This document shows, piece by piece, positions 25,000-35,193 of a stretch of DNA of 64,000 nt. The translations under genes were made by a program, and so were the position numbers. How positions within the stretch are numbered: position 1 is the stretch's first letter; each line of letters starts with the position of its first letter. The notes under the pieces were generated by a model that saw only the letters and a program-made list of their open reading frames with translations, did not search any database and had not been told where the DNA came from. The stretch comes from DTDR01 sp964505415 (GTDB lineage: Bacteria > Hydrothermota > Tepidihabitantia > Tepidihabitantales > DTDR01): NCBI GenBank assembly GCA_964505415.1, contig CAZDHW010000007.1, positions 10,497-74,496 on the forward strand, given 5' to 3'.

Positions 25000-25291
25000 T
25001 TTGCTTTTTTTTGTTGTTTTTCTTTTTGGCTTTTTTCAGTTGATTTTAGTATACAAAAACTTCAGGTTGATGAGTAAGGTCTCCAATTTGGAGGAAAAGA
25101 AAAACATGTTAGTAATTAAAATAAAAAAAGAAAAAATTCTTTTGGATAGTTTATCTACTCTTATTTGTTCTTTATTTTATGATAGTTTAGAAATGAAATT
25201 AACTAATGATTTTTCTACTGAAATAGGTAATGAAGTTGCTGAAGAATTACCCGGTTCAGTAATTGCTAAAAAAGAAAATGGTAAAGAATGA
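24986..25291 (+). CDS. ftsL: FtsL-like cell division protein
   Basis: FtsL is a small bitopic division protein that pairs with DivIC/FtsB to activate septal wall synthesis. The 101-residue chain from the ATG at 24986 starts 'MKKINLLFFVVFLFGFF', a single membrane segment, followed by a likely coiled coil ('SKVSNLEEKKNMLVIKIKKE'). FtsL proteins share little sequence, so the call rests on topology, size and the position between rsmH and ftsI. It overlaps both neighbours by 14 bases. Confidence 0.7.
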   Translation: MKKINLLFFVVFLFGFFQLILVYKNFRLMSKVSNLEEKKNMLVIKIKKEKILLDSLSTLICSLFYDSLEMKLTNDFSTEIGNEVAEELPGSVIAKKENGKE

Positions 25292-26972
25292 TTATTGGAA
25301 ATTTAAACTAGCTCGAGTTTATTTTTCTTTAGTTTTTTTATTTATTCTCGGTTTATTGATAAAATATCAAATTCTTGAGCATCGAAAATATAACTTAGTA
25401 GCTGCTACCTATCATTTAAAAAAAATTATACTTTTACCTAAAAGAGGAGAAATTTTTGATAAAAAAGCAAGAGTTTTGGCAACTAACGTACCTATTTTCG
25501 AGTTAGAAGTACATCCCTCCTATTTAAATGCTGAACAAAAAGTTAAAGCTTGCTCTTTACTTTTGAAAGTTTTTCCGCAGCATTCCTTTGAGACCATTTA
25601 TAATTTATTAAAAAAAGACCGGTTTTTTTATCTTACTAAAAATCTTGATTATCCTCTTGGAAAAATATTAGAAAAAGAAATAAATGAAAAGAACTTAAAA
25701 AATGCTTTAGTGCTAAAAGAAAATTTTTGTAGGTTATATCCGTTTAAAGAAGTTAGCAATTTATTAGGGAGAATAAACCGTCAAAATATTAGCCTGTGGG
25801 GGATAGAGAAAAAATTTGATAACTTTTTAAAAGGGAAAGAAGGCTATTGGTATTTACAAAAAGATGCTTGTGCTAATCTTTATCCTTATCCCAATTATCC
25901 CAAAGTCGAACCGATAAATGGAGAAAATATTTTTTTAACTATTGATTTAGATATTCAAAGAATGGTGTACGAAGAATTAAAAAAAGCGGTAGAAAAAGAA
26001 AATGCGAAACGAGGAAGTTGTATAATTATTGATTGCGAAAGTTTAGAAATTTTATCTATAGTTGACTATCCAGATATTAATCCTGAGTTTTTTTATTTGA
26101 CCCCAGCAAGCATTTGCGAAGAATTTGAGCCCGGTTCAATTTTTAAATTAGTAATTTTAGCTACTATTTTAGAATCTTCGCAGAGAGAGATTTTCTTAAA
26201 ACAACAATATGATTTGCGAACTGGTTATCTACAAATCGGCAAAAAAAGAATTTACGATGCTGAAAAAAAGAAATTAGGAATTATTGATTTTTATGATATT
26301 TTTGTTTATTCTTCTAATATTGGTGTCTCCCAATTAGCACTGCAATTAGGAAAAGAGGAATTTTATAAAATGATTAAAAAATTTCGTTTTGGAGAAAAAA
26401 TAGAAATTGGGATTTTTAATGAAGCTAAAGGTTTTATTCCTTATTTTAAAAACAAGAAGGTTACTAATATTGATTTATGTAACAATGCTTTTGGTCAAGG
26501 AATTAGAGTGAGTCTGTTGCAAATTGCGTTGGCTTATTTGGCGATTACGCAAAATGGTTATTATGTTAAACCTATACTAATCAAAAAAATTGGTGAAAAA
26601 GTATTTAAACCAGAAACTTTAGAAAAAATTATGGATGAAAAAAATGTTCTCATAATTAAAGAAATTTTACACAATGTATGTTTAAAAGGAACGGGAAAAT
26701 TGGCTAATTTTTCTGAAAATATTGAGATTTGTGGTAAAACTGGTACTGCTCAAAAGTTTGATAACCAATTAGGTTGTTATTCTTCTAAAAAATCAATAGT
26801 TTCTTTTGTTGGTTTTTTCCCAAAAGAAAAACCGAAATATTTAATTGCCATTCTTTTGGATGAACCTCAAAAAAGTCGATTTGCTTCTGAGGGTGTTTGT
26901 CCAATTTTTAGAAGTATTGCTTATAAGCTTTATTATAGTAAAAATATTTTAGCTAAAGCAGAAAAACGATGA
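25278..26972 (+). CDS. ftsI: Penicillin-binding protein, division transpeptidase (FtsI/PBP3 type)
   Basis: A class B penicillin-binding protein that cross-links septal peptidoglycan. From the ATG at 25278 it is 564 residues with an N-terminal membrane anchor ('VYFSLVFLFILGLLI') and the 'LPKRGEIFDKKARVLATN' domain. The transpeptidase motifs are SxxK ('EPGSIFKLV'), SxN ('YSSNIGVS') and KTG ('GKTGTAQ'). There is no PASTA tail. The start overlaps ftsL by 14 bases and the stop overlaps murE by four (ATGA). Confidence 0.95.
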   Translation: MVKNDYWKFKLARVYFSLVFLFILGLLIKYQILEHRKYNLVAATYHLKKIILLPKRGEIFDKKARVLATNVPIFELEVHPSYLNAEQKVKACSLLLKVFPQHSFETIYNLLKKDRFFYLTKNLDYPLGKILEKEINEKNLKNALVLKENFCRLYPFKEVSNLLGRINRQNISLWGIEKKFDNFLKGKEGYWYLQKDACANLYPYPNYPKVEPINGENIFLTIDLDIQRMVYEELKKAVEKENAKRGSCIIIDCESLEILSIVDYPDINPEFFYLTPASICEEFEPGSIFKLVILATILESSQREIFLKQQYDLRTGYLQIGKKRIYDAEKKKLGIIDFYDIFVYSSNIGVSQLALQLGKEEFYKMIKKFRFGEKIEIGIFNEAKGFIPYFKNKKVTNIDLCNNAFGQGIRVSLLQIALAYLAITQNGYYVKPILIKKIGEKVFKPETLEKIMDEKNVLIIKEILHNVCLKGTGKLANFSENIEICGKTGTAQKFDNQLGCYSSKKSIVSFVGFFPKEKPKYLIAILLDEPQKSRFASEGVCPIFRSIAYKLYYSKNILAKAEKR

Positions 26973-28444
26973 AGTTGTTCGAGTTAATTAAAGAAATAAA
27001 CAGTTTAGAAATTGTGGGCGAAAAAAATATAACAATTGAAGGTGTTACTTCTTTTTCTAAAGCAGTAAAAAAGAATTATCTTTTTGCTGCTATTCCTGGT
27101 TTTAAAAGTGATGGTTTCTTTTATTTAGAAGAGGCAATTAAAAATGGGGCAGTAGCATTTTTATTGCCTCAGGAACGAAAAAAAGATATCGTGAAAAATA
27201 ACAACTTTACTTATCTTTATACTTCGGAAATAAGAAAAACTTATGCTTTGATTTGCAAAAAATTTTATTTTCTTGAGAACGAAATTCCTTTTTTAATTGG
27301 TATTACTGGTACCCAAGGTAAAACTACTACTACTTATTTAATTAAACATATATTAGACTCATTTAATATCCCAAGCGGATTGATCGGTACAATTAAACAT
27401 TTCGACGGCGAAAATTGGATAAAAGCTCTAAATACTACTCCGGAAAGCGAATTTATTTATTCTTTGCTAAATAAACTTACTAAAAGAAAAATTAAACATT
27501 GTGTAATGGAAGTTTCTTCCCACGCATTGGCTTTGGAGCGAGTTTACGGATTAGAGTTTAAAATTGTAGGTTTTACAAACTTAGGCCATGACCATTTAGA
27601 TTTTCATAAAAATATCGAGAATTACAAAAAAAGTAAGAAAAAAATATTTGATTATTTAAAAGACGGGTGGGCGATAATTAATGCTGATGATAAGTTTGGT
27701 CAAGAATTGATAAAAGAGTTAAAGAAAAGAGAAATGAATATTCTTACTTATGGTATCCATTCTTCTTCAGCTTGTATAAAAGCTAAAATTACGAAGATAA
27801 ATTTAAGCGGAATGGAATTTATTATTAAAATAAATGATAAAAATAAATTAATAAAAGGTTGGGCAAAAATTTTCGGCAAGCATAATTTGTATAACATTTT
27901 ATTGAGCTTTTGTGCAGCTAAAATTTTAGGTTTAAATGAAAAAGAGATTTTAAACAAAATTGCTGAATTTAGCGGTGTTCCCGGAAGATTAGAGAAAGTA
28001 GAGAATAACTTAGGAATAAATGCTTATATTGATTTTGCGCATACTCCAGAAAGCTTAGAGGCGGTTCTTACAGTATTAAAGCCTTTTAGTAAAAGGTTGA
28101 TATTAGTTTTTGGCTGCGGAGGTGAGAGAGATAAAGAGAAAAGACCTTTAATGGGAGAAATAGCTTGCAAATGGGCAGACATTGTGATTATTACGCAAGA
28201 TAATAGTAGAAGAGAAAGTTTTGAGGATATTTTGCGTGATATTTTAAAAGGTGTGAATAAAGAGGTTTTAATAGAAGCTGATAGAAAAAAAGCAATCGAA
28301 AAAGCGGTTTCTTTAGCACAAAAAGGAGATACTTTGCTCATTGCTGGTAAAGGACACGAAAATTATCAAATTATTGGTGAACAAGTATTATATTTTAATG
28401 ATAAAGAAGAACTTATGAAGGCTTTTAAGAAATGTTATATTTAA
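26969..28444 (+). CDS. murE: UDP-MurNAc-tripeptide synthetase
   Basis: MurE adds the third amino acid to the peptidoglycan stem peptide. The 491 residues show the P-loop 'GTQGKTTTTYLIKH', 'EVSSHALALERV', 'GHDHLDFHKN' and the C-terminal 'DFAHTPESLEAVL'. The specificity loop reads 'DNSRRE', close to the 'DNPR' of meso-diaminopimelate enzymes and unlike the lysine type, so diaminopimelate is likely; the Pro-to-Ser change is unusual. MurF, which normally follows, is absent. The end overlaps mraY by 13 bases. Confidence 0.93.
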   Translation: MKLFELIKEINSLEIVGEKNITIEGVTSFSKAVKKNYLFAAIPGFKSDGFFYLEEAIKNGAVAFLLPQERKKDIVKNNNFTYLYTSEIRKTYALICKKFYFLENEIPFLIGITGTQGKTTTTYLIKHILDSFNIPSGLIGTIKHFDGENWIKALNTTPESEFIYSLLNKLTKRKIKHCVMEVSSHALALERVYGLEFKIVGFTNLGHDHLDFHKNIENYKKSKKKIFDYLKDGWAIINADDKFGQELIKELKKREMNILTYGIHSSSACIKAKITKINLSGMEFIIKINDKNKLIKGWAKIFGKHNLYNILLSFCAAKILGLNEKEILNKIAEFSGVPGRLEKVENNLGINAYIDFAHTPESLEAVLTVLKPFSKRLILVFGCGGERDKEKRPLMGEIACKWADIVIITQDNSRRESFEDILRDILKGVNKEVLIEADRKKAIEKAVSLAQKGDTLLIAGKGHENYQIIGEQVLYFNDKEELMKAFKKCYI

Positions 28445-29511
28445 TTTTAGCTCCTTTGAGAGATGTTTGGATAGGGTTTAATCTTTTTCGTTATATTACT
28501 TTTCGGGCTTTTTGCGGAAGTGCACTAGCAATTATTTTAGTTTTATTATTAGGTAAAAAGACAATTTCTTTTATAAAAAAGAAAAATTTCATTCAGCCGG
28601 TAAAAAAATTTATGCCCCCAAATCATTTTAAAAAAAATGTTCCTACAATGGGAGGAATTTTGATTGTTTTCTCAAGTCTGATTTCTTTTTTACTTTTTGC
28701 CGATCTTACTAATCGCTATATAATATTAGGTATCTTATCTTTCATTGCTTTTGCTATTTTGGGATTTTTTGATGATTATTACAAAATTAAAAGAAAAAAA
28801 GGAATGAATATCACAACCAAACTTATTTTAGAAAGCATAATAGCTATTGGGTTAATAATTTTTCTCTATCTTTGGGCAGAAAAAAAAGAATTGCGAGGAA
28901 TAACCCAGGTTCTTTTTTTAAAGAACATTACTATTAATTTTAAATGGTTTTATCCAATAGTTGCTTTTATTTTTATAATTATTGTAAGTAATGCAGTAAA
29001 CTTTGCTGATGGTCTAGACGGTTTAGCTAGCGGACTGATTGCCATTTGTAGTGGTGTATATGGAGTACTTGCTTATTGTGGGGGTAATTTTAAAATTGCT
29101 AACTATCTTAATTTACTTTACATCAAAGAAATTGGTGAATTAAGTATATTTGCTTTAATTCTTATGGGAGCGTGTTTGGGTTTTCTATGGTTTAATGCCC
29201 ATCCGGCAGAAATTTTCATGGGCGATGTTGGCTCTTTACCTTTGGGAATGATGTTAGGTTATTTAGCTTTAGCTGCTAAGCAAGAGATGCTATTCATTTT
29301 CGCTGGCGGAGTGTTCGTTATCGAATTTTTGTCGGTTTTTTTACAAGTACTTTATTTTCGGTTAACAAAAGGTAAAAGAATTTTTCTAATGGCACCCTTA
29401 CATCATCATTATGAATTAAAAGGTGAAAAAGAAGAAAAGATAGTAGTACGTTTTTGGATTATGGGTTCCCTTTTGGGAATAATGGCTTTAGCAAGTTTAA
29501 AAATAAGATGA
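28432..29511 (+). CDS. mraY: Phospho-MurNAc-pentapeptide transferase
   Basis: MraY moves phospho-MurNAc-pentapeptide to undecaprenyl phosphate, forming lipid I in the inner membrane. The 359-residue protein has about ten membrane segments and the family motifs 'PTMGGILI', 'GFFDDYYKI', 'NAVNFADGLDGLASG' (catalytic aspartates), 'NAHPAEIFMGDVGSLPLG' and 'MAPLHHHYELKG'. It overlaps murE by 13 bases and murD by four. Confidence 0.97.
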   Translation: MLYLILAPLRDVWIGFNLFRYITFRAFCGSALAIILVLLLGKKTISFIKKKNFIQPVKKFMPPNHFKKNVPTMGGILIVFSSLISFLLFADLTNRYIILGILSFIAFAILGFFDDYYKIKRKKGMNITTKLILESIIAIGLIIFLYLWAEKKELRGITQVLFLKNITINFKWFYPIVAFIFIIIVSNAVNFADGLDGLASGLIAICSGVYGVLAYCGGNFKIANYLNLLYIKEIGELSIFALILMGACLGFLWFNAHPAEIFMGDVGSLPLGMMLGYLALAAKQEMLFIFAGGVFVIEFLSVFLQVLYFRLTKGKRIFLMAPLHHHYELKGEKEEKIVVRFWIMGSLLGIMALASLKIR

Positions 29512-30851
29512 AGTATTTAGTGTTAGGTTTAGGAAGACAAGGAAAAGGTATAGTTGAGTTTCTTTTAGAAAATAATGAAATCGTGTACGGCTACGATAAA
29601 GATATAGAAAAAACAAAAGAATTTGTTAAACATAAAAACTTTTACCCGGTAGTAGAAGAAGAAATAATAAAAATGAAAAATGTAAAAAATTTGTTAGTTA
29701 TTGTGAGTGCTGGAATTAGTAATGAGAACCCAATTTTACAACCATTACTCAATTTTTGTGAGGTGATTTCTGACATTGAATTTGTCTATCATTATATAAA
29801 AGATAAAACTATTATTGCGATTACTGGAACTAATGGAAAATCAACTACTACTTGTTTAATAGGCGAAGTTTTATTAAAGGATAAAAAAGAAGTTTTTTAT
29901 GGCGGCAATTTAGCCCCGGGAAAACCGGCTATTGAAGCTGTTCGTGAAAAAAAAGAATTCAACGTATTAGAAGTTTCCTCTTTTCAATTGGCAAGAATAA
30001 AAAATTTTAAACCCCACATTGGTGTACTACTAAATATCGCTTATGACCATTTAGATTGGCATAAAAATTTTGAAGAATATTTTAAAGCAAAAATAAGAAT
30101 CTTTGAAAATCAAACAGAAAAAGATTATTGCGTAATTAATAAAAATCTTATTCACCATCATTGCTTTAAAACTCCAAGATCTATTATTTATACCTTTTCA
30201 ACCTATGATAAAAATGCAAATGCTTATTATGAGGAGTTAAGAAAAGATTTTTATATTAATTTGAGTAATATTGCCAAGAAAATTTTAAATGCAAAAGAAT
30301 TGCAATTAATTGGAAAACATCATCAAGAAAATATTTTGGCTACTATTTTGGTAAGTAAAATTTTAGAAGTGAAAGAAGAAGTTTTATTAACGGTATTAAA
30401 AAATTTTAAAAATTTGCCTCATCGCTTGGAGTTAGTAATGGAAAAAGAGGGGATCAGATATATTAATAATTCAATGTGTACTAACCCAACAGCTGGTATA
30501 AAATCTTTGTTGGCTTTTGAAAACAAAGTAATTTTAATTACTGGTGGAAAAGAAAAAAATTTACCCTTAGAAGATTACGTAAGAACAATTTCGGAAAAAG
30601 CAAAATATGTAATTTTATTTGGCGAGAATAAAGAAAAATTGAAAGAAAAACTTTTAGCAATTGGTTACAAAAATTTTTCATTAGCGGAAAGTTTAAAAGA
30701 AGCAGTGATGAAGGCAAAAGAAATGAGTCAAAAGGGAGACATTATTCTTTTTTCGCCGGCTTTTGCTAGTTTTGATTATTTTCAGGATTTTATTGAAAGA
30801 GGGGAGAAATTTAAACAAGTAGTATATGAAATTGAAAAAAGCAAAAATTGA
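29508..30851 (+). CDS. murD: UDP-MurNAc-L-alanine:D-glutamate ligase
   Basis: MurD adds D-glutamate to UDP-MurNAc-L-alanine in the cytoplasm. The ATG at 29508 gives 447 residues starting with the Rossmann-like 'MKYLVLGLGRQGKG'. The P-loop 'GTNGKSTTTCLIGE', 'LEVSSFQL', 'AYDHLDWHKN' and 'NNSMCTNPTAGIKSL' identify MurD. It overlaps mraY (ATGA) and ftsW (26 bases), so it is translationally coupled on both sides. Confidence 0.95.
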   Translation: MKYLVLGLGRQGKGIVEFLLENNEIVYGYDKDIEKTKEFVKHKNFYPVVEEEIIKMKNVKNLLVIVSAGISNENPILQPLLNFCEVISDIEFVYHYIKDKTIIAITGTNGKSTTTCLIGEVLLKDKKEVFYGGNLAPGKPAIEAVREKKEFNVLEVSSFQLARIKNFKPHIGVLLNIAYDHLDWHKNFEEYFKAKIRIFENQTEKDYCVINKNLIHHHCFKTPRSIIYTFSTYDKNANAYYEELRKDFYINLSNIAKKILNAKELQLIGKHHQENILATILVSKILEVKEEVLLTVLKNFKNLPHRLELVMEKEGIRYINNSMCTNPTAGIKSLLAFENKVILITGGKEKNLPLEDYVRTISEKAKYVILFGENKEKLKEKLLAIGYKNFSLAESLKEAVMKAKEMSQKGDIILFSPAFASFDYFQDFIERGEKFKQVVYEIEKSKN

Positions 30852-31896
30852 TTTAGTTTTTTTAGAAATAATTTCATTGCTTACCTTTTTTTCGCTTTTA
30901 GCAATTTACTCTTTCACCATGATTGAAGGTCCGGTTTATTTCCAAAAGCACCTTTTCCGAATAATTTTAGGGATTATTGCTCTTTTTATAGGAATTCTTA
31001 TACCCTACGAATTTTGGAGTGGTAAACGAGCAAAAATTTTGTATTTTTTAGCTTTGGTTTTACTTTCTTTGACTTTTCTTTTTTCTAATACCATTAGACA
31101 ATTTTCTTTACTTTTTTTAAAATTTCAACCTCAAGAATTTTGTAAGATATTTTTGCTCTTTTTTGTAGCCGATTTTTTATCTAAAATGAAGGAAGAAAAA
31201 GCACAGATAAAAGGAAAAGAGTTTAATAAATTTCGTATAGAATACTTTTTAATAATTTTGGTAATTCTTTTAGTCCTTTTTCAACCAGCAATTGGTACTG
31301 CAGTGATATTATTTGCTTCTGTGTTGGTAATGTTTATTTTCGCGGGAGTAAAGCCAAGTGTTATATTTTCTTATGTTTTTGTTATTACCTTTTTGATTTT
31401 TGGGGTAATAAATGTTTTTCCTTACGCAAAAAAACGGTTTAAAAAATTTAAAGAAGGAAAAACTTATCAACAATACCATTCTCAGCTAGCTATTGGTTCC
31501 GGAGGTTTATTTGGAAAAGGAATTGGTTGTGGCCGGCAAAAATTCAAATTTTTGCCCAAAATTCATACTGATTTTATTTTCTCGGGTATGGCTGAAGAAT
31601 TGGGTTTTGTTCCGATGTTGTTTTTATGGTTAGGTTATTTTATTCTTTTATGGCGAGGTTTAACAATTGCTCAAAATGCCGGTAATAATTTTGGAAAATT
31701 ATTTGGGGTTGGTTTTACTTTTATGCTTTCTTTTTATATTTCCGTTCACATTTTTTCGGCATTCGCTCTTATTCCGGTAACTGGGCAACCCTTGCCTTTT
31801 ATTTCTTATGGCGGTAGCGCTTTAATAAGTAATCTTTTTGCAAGCGGAGTGATGTTAAATATTTCTCGGGAAAAAAAGTTTTCTTATGAGTTTTAA
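30826..31896 (+). CDS. ftsW: SEDS glycosyltransferase FtsW
   Basis: FtsW polymerises lipid II at the septum together with FtsI. The 356 residues contain about nine to ten membrane segments and the SEDS motifs 'KFQPQEFCKIF', 'FQPAIGTAVILF', 'YQQYHSQLAIGSGGLFGKGIG' region, 'HTDFIFSGMAEELGF' and 'PVTGQPLPFISYGGSALI'. Its place between murD and murG is the usual ftsW position, which favours it over RodA. It overlaps murD by 26 bases. Confidence 0.95.
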   Translation: MKLKKAKIDLVFLEIISLLTFFSLLAIYSFTMIEGPVYFQKHLFRIILGIIALFIGILIPYEFWSGKRAKILYFLALVLLSLTFLFSNTIRQFSLLFLKFQPQEFCKIFLLFFVADFLSKMKEEKAQIKGKEFNKFRIEYFLIILVILLVLFQPAIGTAVILFASVLVMFIFAGVKPSVIFSYVFVITFLIFGVINVFPYAKKRFKKFKEGKTYQQYHSQLAIGSGGLFGKGIGCGRQKFKFLPKIHTDFIFSGMAEELGFVPMLFLWLGYFILLWRGLTIAQNAGNNFGKLFGVGFTFMLSFYISVHIFSAFALIPVTGQPLPFISYGGSALISNLFASGVMLNISREKKFSYEF

Positions 31897-32947
31897 AGGC
31901 AATATTTTTATTAATGCTGCCATAACGGGTGGCCATATAATGCCAGGTATAAGCATTGCCGAAGAGTTAAGAAAATTAAATTTTAATTGTATATTTTTAG
32001 GGAAAAAGGGTGGTTTAGAGGAAAACTTATATAAAAAATATAATTTCTCCTATTTTCTTTTACCTTTTTATCACCCTTTTGGCAAAGGAATAAAAGAAAC
32101 CTTATTTTTCTTTTTAAGTTTAGGATATAATATATTAAAATTATTTTATCTTTATTGGCATTTTAACCCTAAGGCATTAATTGCTACGGGAAATTATTCT
32201 TGTATTTTACCAATTATTATAGCTAAAATTTTCTTAAAGCCGGTATATCTTTTAGAACAAAATACAGTTTTAGGCAGAACGGTTAAATATTTTTCAATTT
32301 TCGCAGAAAAAGTTTTTTTAGGTTTTCCTATTTTTAATAGTTCTTGTCTTTCCCAATCTAAGTTTTTATATACGGGAAATCCTTTACGAAGAGAAATAGT
32401 TGAAGAAAGTTTTAAAGAAAAAGAAGAAAAATATTGTTTGATTTTAGGAGGAAGTTTAGGGGCTAAAAAATTAGTAGAAATGGGTTTGACTTTGGCCGAG
32501 GAATTTCCTCAAGAATATTTTTTAATTCAAGCAGGAAGAGAAGAAGCATTTGCCAAAAAGATAATTGAAGATAAAAAATTAAAAAATGTTAAAATTTTCA
32601 ATTTTCACCCTTGCATTCAAAAATATTTTAAAAAAACAAAAATTGTAATAACACGGTGTGGCGGTATTACCCTTTCTGAAATTCTATGTTTTACCATTCC
32701 AGCAATTTTAATTCCTTATCCTTTAGCCAAAGATAATCATCAGCAAAAGAACGCTGAATATTTAAACAAAAAAACTGGCCTATATTTTTTAAAAGAAGAA
32801 AAATTTCACCATCTTAGAGAAGTATTTACTTTACTTTTAAAAAATAAAGAATTAAGAGAGAAAATAAAAGAAAGAATGAAGGATTTAGCCAATAAAGAAA
32901 GTGCTACTTTAATTGCTCAATATATTGTAAAAAAAATAAAAAAATGA
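31886..32947 (+). CDS. murG: Lipid II-forming N-acetylglucosaminyltransferase
   Basis: MurG adds GlcNAc to lipid I at the inner face of the membrane, forming lipid II. The 353-residue GT28 protein shows 'TGGHIMPGISIAEEL', 'TGNPLRREI', 'LILGGSLGAKK', 'RCGGITLSEILCFTIPAILIPYPLA' region and 'DNHQQKNAEYL'. It overlaps ftsW by 11 bases and murC by four (ATGA). Confidence 0.96.
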   Translation: MSFKGNIFINAAITGGHIMPGISIAEELRKLNFNCIFLGKKGGLEENLYKKYNFSYFLLPFYHPFGKGIKETLFFFLSLGYNILKLFYLYWHFNPKALIATGNYSCILPIIIAKIFLKPVYLLEQNTVLGRTVKYFSIFAEKVFLGFPIFNSSCLSQSKFLYTGNPLRREIVEESFKEKEEKYCLILGGSLGAKKLVEMGLTLAEEFPQEYFLIQAGREEAFAKKIIEDKKLKNVKIFNFHPCIQKYFKKTKIVITRCGGITLSEILCFTIPAILIPYPLAKDNHQQKNAEYLNKKTGLYFLKEEKFHHLREVFTLLLKNKELREKIKERMKDLANKESATLIAQYIVKKIKK

Positions 32948-34341
32948 AAAAAAGTAGTTTGACTTTTGTTAAAAAAAGATGGCAAATAAAAAAAATTCAT
33001 TTAATTGGTATTGGTGGCAGCGGTATGTCAGGTTTAGCTCTTGTTTTAAAAAATTTAGGTTTTGAAATTTCTGGCTCTGACATTAATAAAACCGCATTAA
33101 CTGAGTTCCTTCATAAAAAAGGAATAAAAGTTTATTATGGACATAGTGAAAAAAATGTAAAAAATGCTGAGTTAGTGATTTATTCTTCAGCTATCCCCCC
33201 TTCCAATCCTGAATTGGTTTGTGCAAAGAATTTAGGGATTCCTGTTATTCCGCGAGCGGAAATGTTAGGAGAATTAATGAGAATAAAATATTCAATTGCT
33301 GTGTCCGGTACCCACGGAAAAACCACGACTACTTCTTTAATTGCTCATATTTTAGAACTTGCCAAAAAAGATCCCACAGTAATCATCGGTGGCAGAATAT
33401 TGAGTATGAATAGTGGTGCTAAATTGGGAAAAGGAGATTATTTAGTGTGTGAAGCTGATGAGTCAGATAAGAGTTTTTTAATGCTTTTCCCTACGGTAGC
33501 AGTAGTTACTAATATTGAACCGGAACATTTAGATCATTATGCTGATTTGACTTCTTTAAAAAATGCCTTCTTAGAATTTTTAAATAAAGTTCCTTTTTTT
33601 GGCTTCTGCGTAATTAATGAAGATGATAACAATTTAAAAGAAATAAAAAATTTAATAAAAAGAAAAGTTTTAAGTTTCGGTTTTTCAAACGAAGCTGATT
33701 ATCAGATCAAAAATGTTAAATTACACAAAGATTTTTCTTTCTTTGAAATTTTTAAAGAAAATAAGAAATTGATTTCTATCAAAATTTCTTTATTGGGAAT
33801 TCATAATGTTTTTAATGCCGCTGCCGCTGCAGTTGTAGCTTGCGAATTAGGTATAAAAAAAACGAAAATAAAAAAAGCCTTGGAGAACTTCGAGGGCATT
33901 GAAAGACGATTAGAAAAAAAAGGCGAAAAAAATGGTGTGATTTTTTATGATGATTATGCTCATCATCCCACTGAGATAAAAATGACTTTAAAAGCCCTGA
34001 GACAGAAATATCCAACCAATCGAATCTTCGCTATTTTTCAACCACATCGTTATACTCGAACGTTTTATCTTTGGGAAAGTTTTGGCGGAGTTTTTATGGA
34101 AGCGGATATTATTGTGATTACTGATATCTACCCAGCAAACGAAGCACCAATACCCGGAGTAAGTGGGAAGTTAATTTATGAGGCAGTAATTTCTAAAGAA
34201 AAAGATAAAGAAATTTATTATTTTGAAACTTTTGAAGAAATTTTTAGATTAATAACTAAAAAAGCCCAAAGAGGCGATGTAATAATAACCCTAGGTGCTG
34301 GGAATATTAAAGAATTATGCGAAAAATTTTTGAAGAAATAA
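32944..34341 (+). CDS. murC: UDP-MurNAc:L-alanine ligase
   Basis: MurC adds the first residue, L-alanine, to UDP-MurNAc. The 465 residues carry 'HLIGIGGSGMSGLALVL', 'SSAIPPSNPEL', the P-loop 'GTHGKTTTTSLIAH', 'EADESDKSFL', 'EPEHLDHYADL' and 'DDYAHHPTEIKMTL'. A lysine-rich start of about 16 residues precedes the Rossmann motif. The end overlaps murB by 25 bases. Confidence 0.96.
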   Translation: MKKSSLTFVKKRWQIKKIHLIGIGGSGMSGLALVLKNLGFEISGSDINKTALTEFLHKKGIKVYYGHSEKNVKNAELVIYSSAIPPSNPELVCAKNLGIPVIPRAEMLGELMRIKYSIAVSGTHGKTTTTSLIAHILELAKKDPTVIIGGRILSMNSGAKLGKGDYLVCEADESDKSFLMLFPTVAVVTNIEPEHLDHYADLTSLKNAFLEFLNKVPFFGFCVINEDDNNLKEIKNLIKRKVLSFGFSNEADYQIKNVKLHKDFSFFEIFKENKKLISIKISLLGIHNVFNAAAAAVVACELGIKKTKIKKALENFEGIERRLEKKGEKNGVIFYDDYAHHPTEIKMTLKALRQKYPTNRIFAIFQPHRYTRTFYLWESFGGVFMEADIIVITDIYPANEAPIPGVSGKLIYEAVISKEKDKEIYYFETFEEIFRLITKKAQRGDVIITLGAGNIKELCEKFLKK

Positions 34342-35192
34342 AAGGATTAACAATCAAAAAAAATTTTCCTTTATCAAAAATTTCTTCCATTGGTATCGGA
34401 GGAAAAATTAAATACTTTTTTAAAATAAAGGATAAAAATTCTTTATTAATGTTAAGAGAATTTTTAAAAAAAGAAAAATACATATTTGTAGGTAAACTTA
34501 CTAATATTCTCTTTTCTGATGGTTATTTAGACGGTATTATCATTCAATATCAAGATAAATCTTTTGAATATATTGACGAAAATCCGCCCAGGGTAAGAGT
34601 AGGTGCAGGAATAAGTCTTAACAACCTAATTTTGATGCTTCCAAAATTTTCTTTGTCAGGTTTAGAACCTCTTGTTGGTATACCTGGGAGTTTGGGAGGT
34701 GCATTGAAAATGAATGCTGGTGCTTTTGGAGTTACAATTGCTGATTTTTTAGAGGAAGTGGAGATTTTTTCTTTAAAAGAAGGATTTAAAACGATAAGAA
34801 AAAAGGAGATTAATTTTAATTATCGTTTTTCTTCCATAAAAGAGGATGAATTGATAGTGAGTGCCGTTCTGATTTTAGAAAAAAAAGGTAAACCTGATTT
34901 GATTCAAAAATATTTAAAAATGAGAAACAAAAAATTTCCTAAAGGCAAGTCTTTAGGCTGTATTTTTAAAAATCCTGGGGAATTTTCAGCTGGTAAACTT
35001 ATTGAAGATGCTGGTTTGAAAAATTTTAGAGTCAATGATGCTATTGTCTCTGAAAAACATGCTAATTTCATTCTTAATTTAGGCACAGCTAGATTTTTAG
35101 ATGTTTATGAATTAATACAAATTATTAAAGAAAGAGTTTACGAACGGTTTAACATTTTATTAACTGAAGAAATAAAAATAGTTGATTTTTAG
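34317..35192 (+). CDS. murB: UDP-N-acetylenolpyruvoylglucosamine reductase
   Basis: MurB reduces UDP-enolpyruvyl-GlcNAc to UDP-MurNAc with NADPH and FAD. The 291 residues fit the short type II form and show 'SKISSIGIGGKIKYF', 'LEPLVGIPGSLGGALKMNAGAFG', 'FNYRFSSIKEDELI', 'SLGCIFKNP', 'AGKLIEDAGLK' and 'SEKHANFILN'. The murC-murB order is common in dcw clusters. One base separates its stop from ftsA; ftsQ and ddl, often found here, are missing. Confidence 0.95.
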   Translation: MRKIFEEIKGLTIKKNFPLSKISSIGIGGKIKYFFKIKDKNSLLMLREFLKKEKYIFVGKLTNILFSDGYLDGIIIQYQDKSFEYIDENPPRVRVGAGISLNNLILMLPKFSLSGLEPLVGIPGSLGGALKMNAGAFGVTIADFLEEVEIFSLKEGFKTIRKKEINFNYRFSSIKEDELIVSAVLILEKKGKPDLIQKYLKMRNKKFPKGKSLGCIFKNPGEFSAGKLIEDAGLKNFRVNDAIVSEKHANFILNLGTARFLDVYELIQIIKERVYERFNILLTEEIKIVDF

Positions 35193-35193
35193 A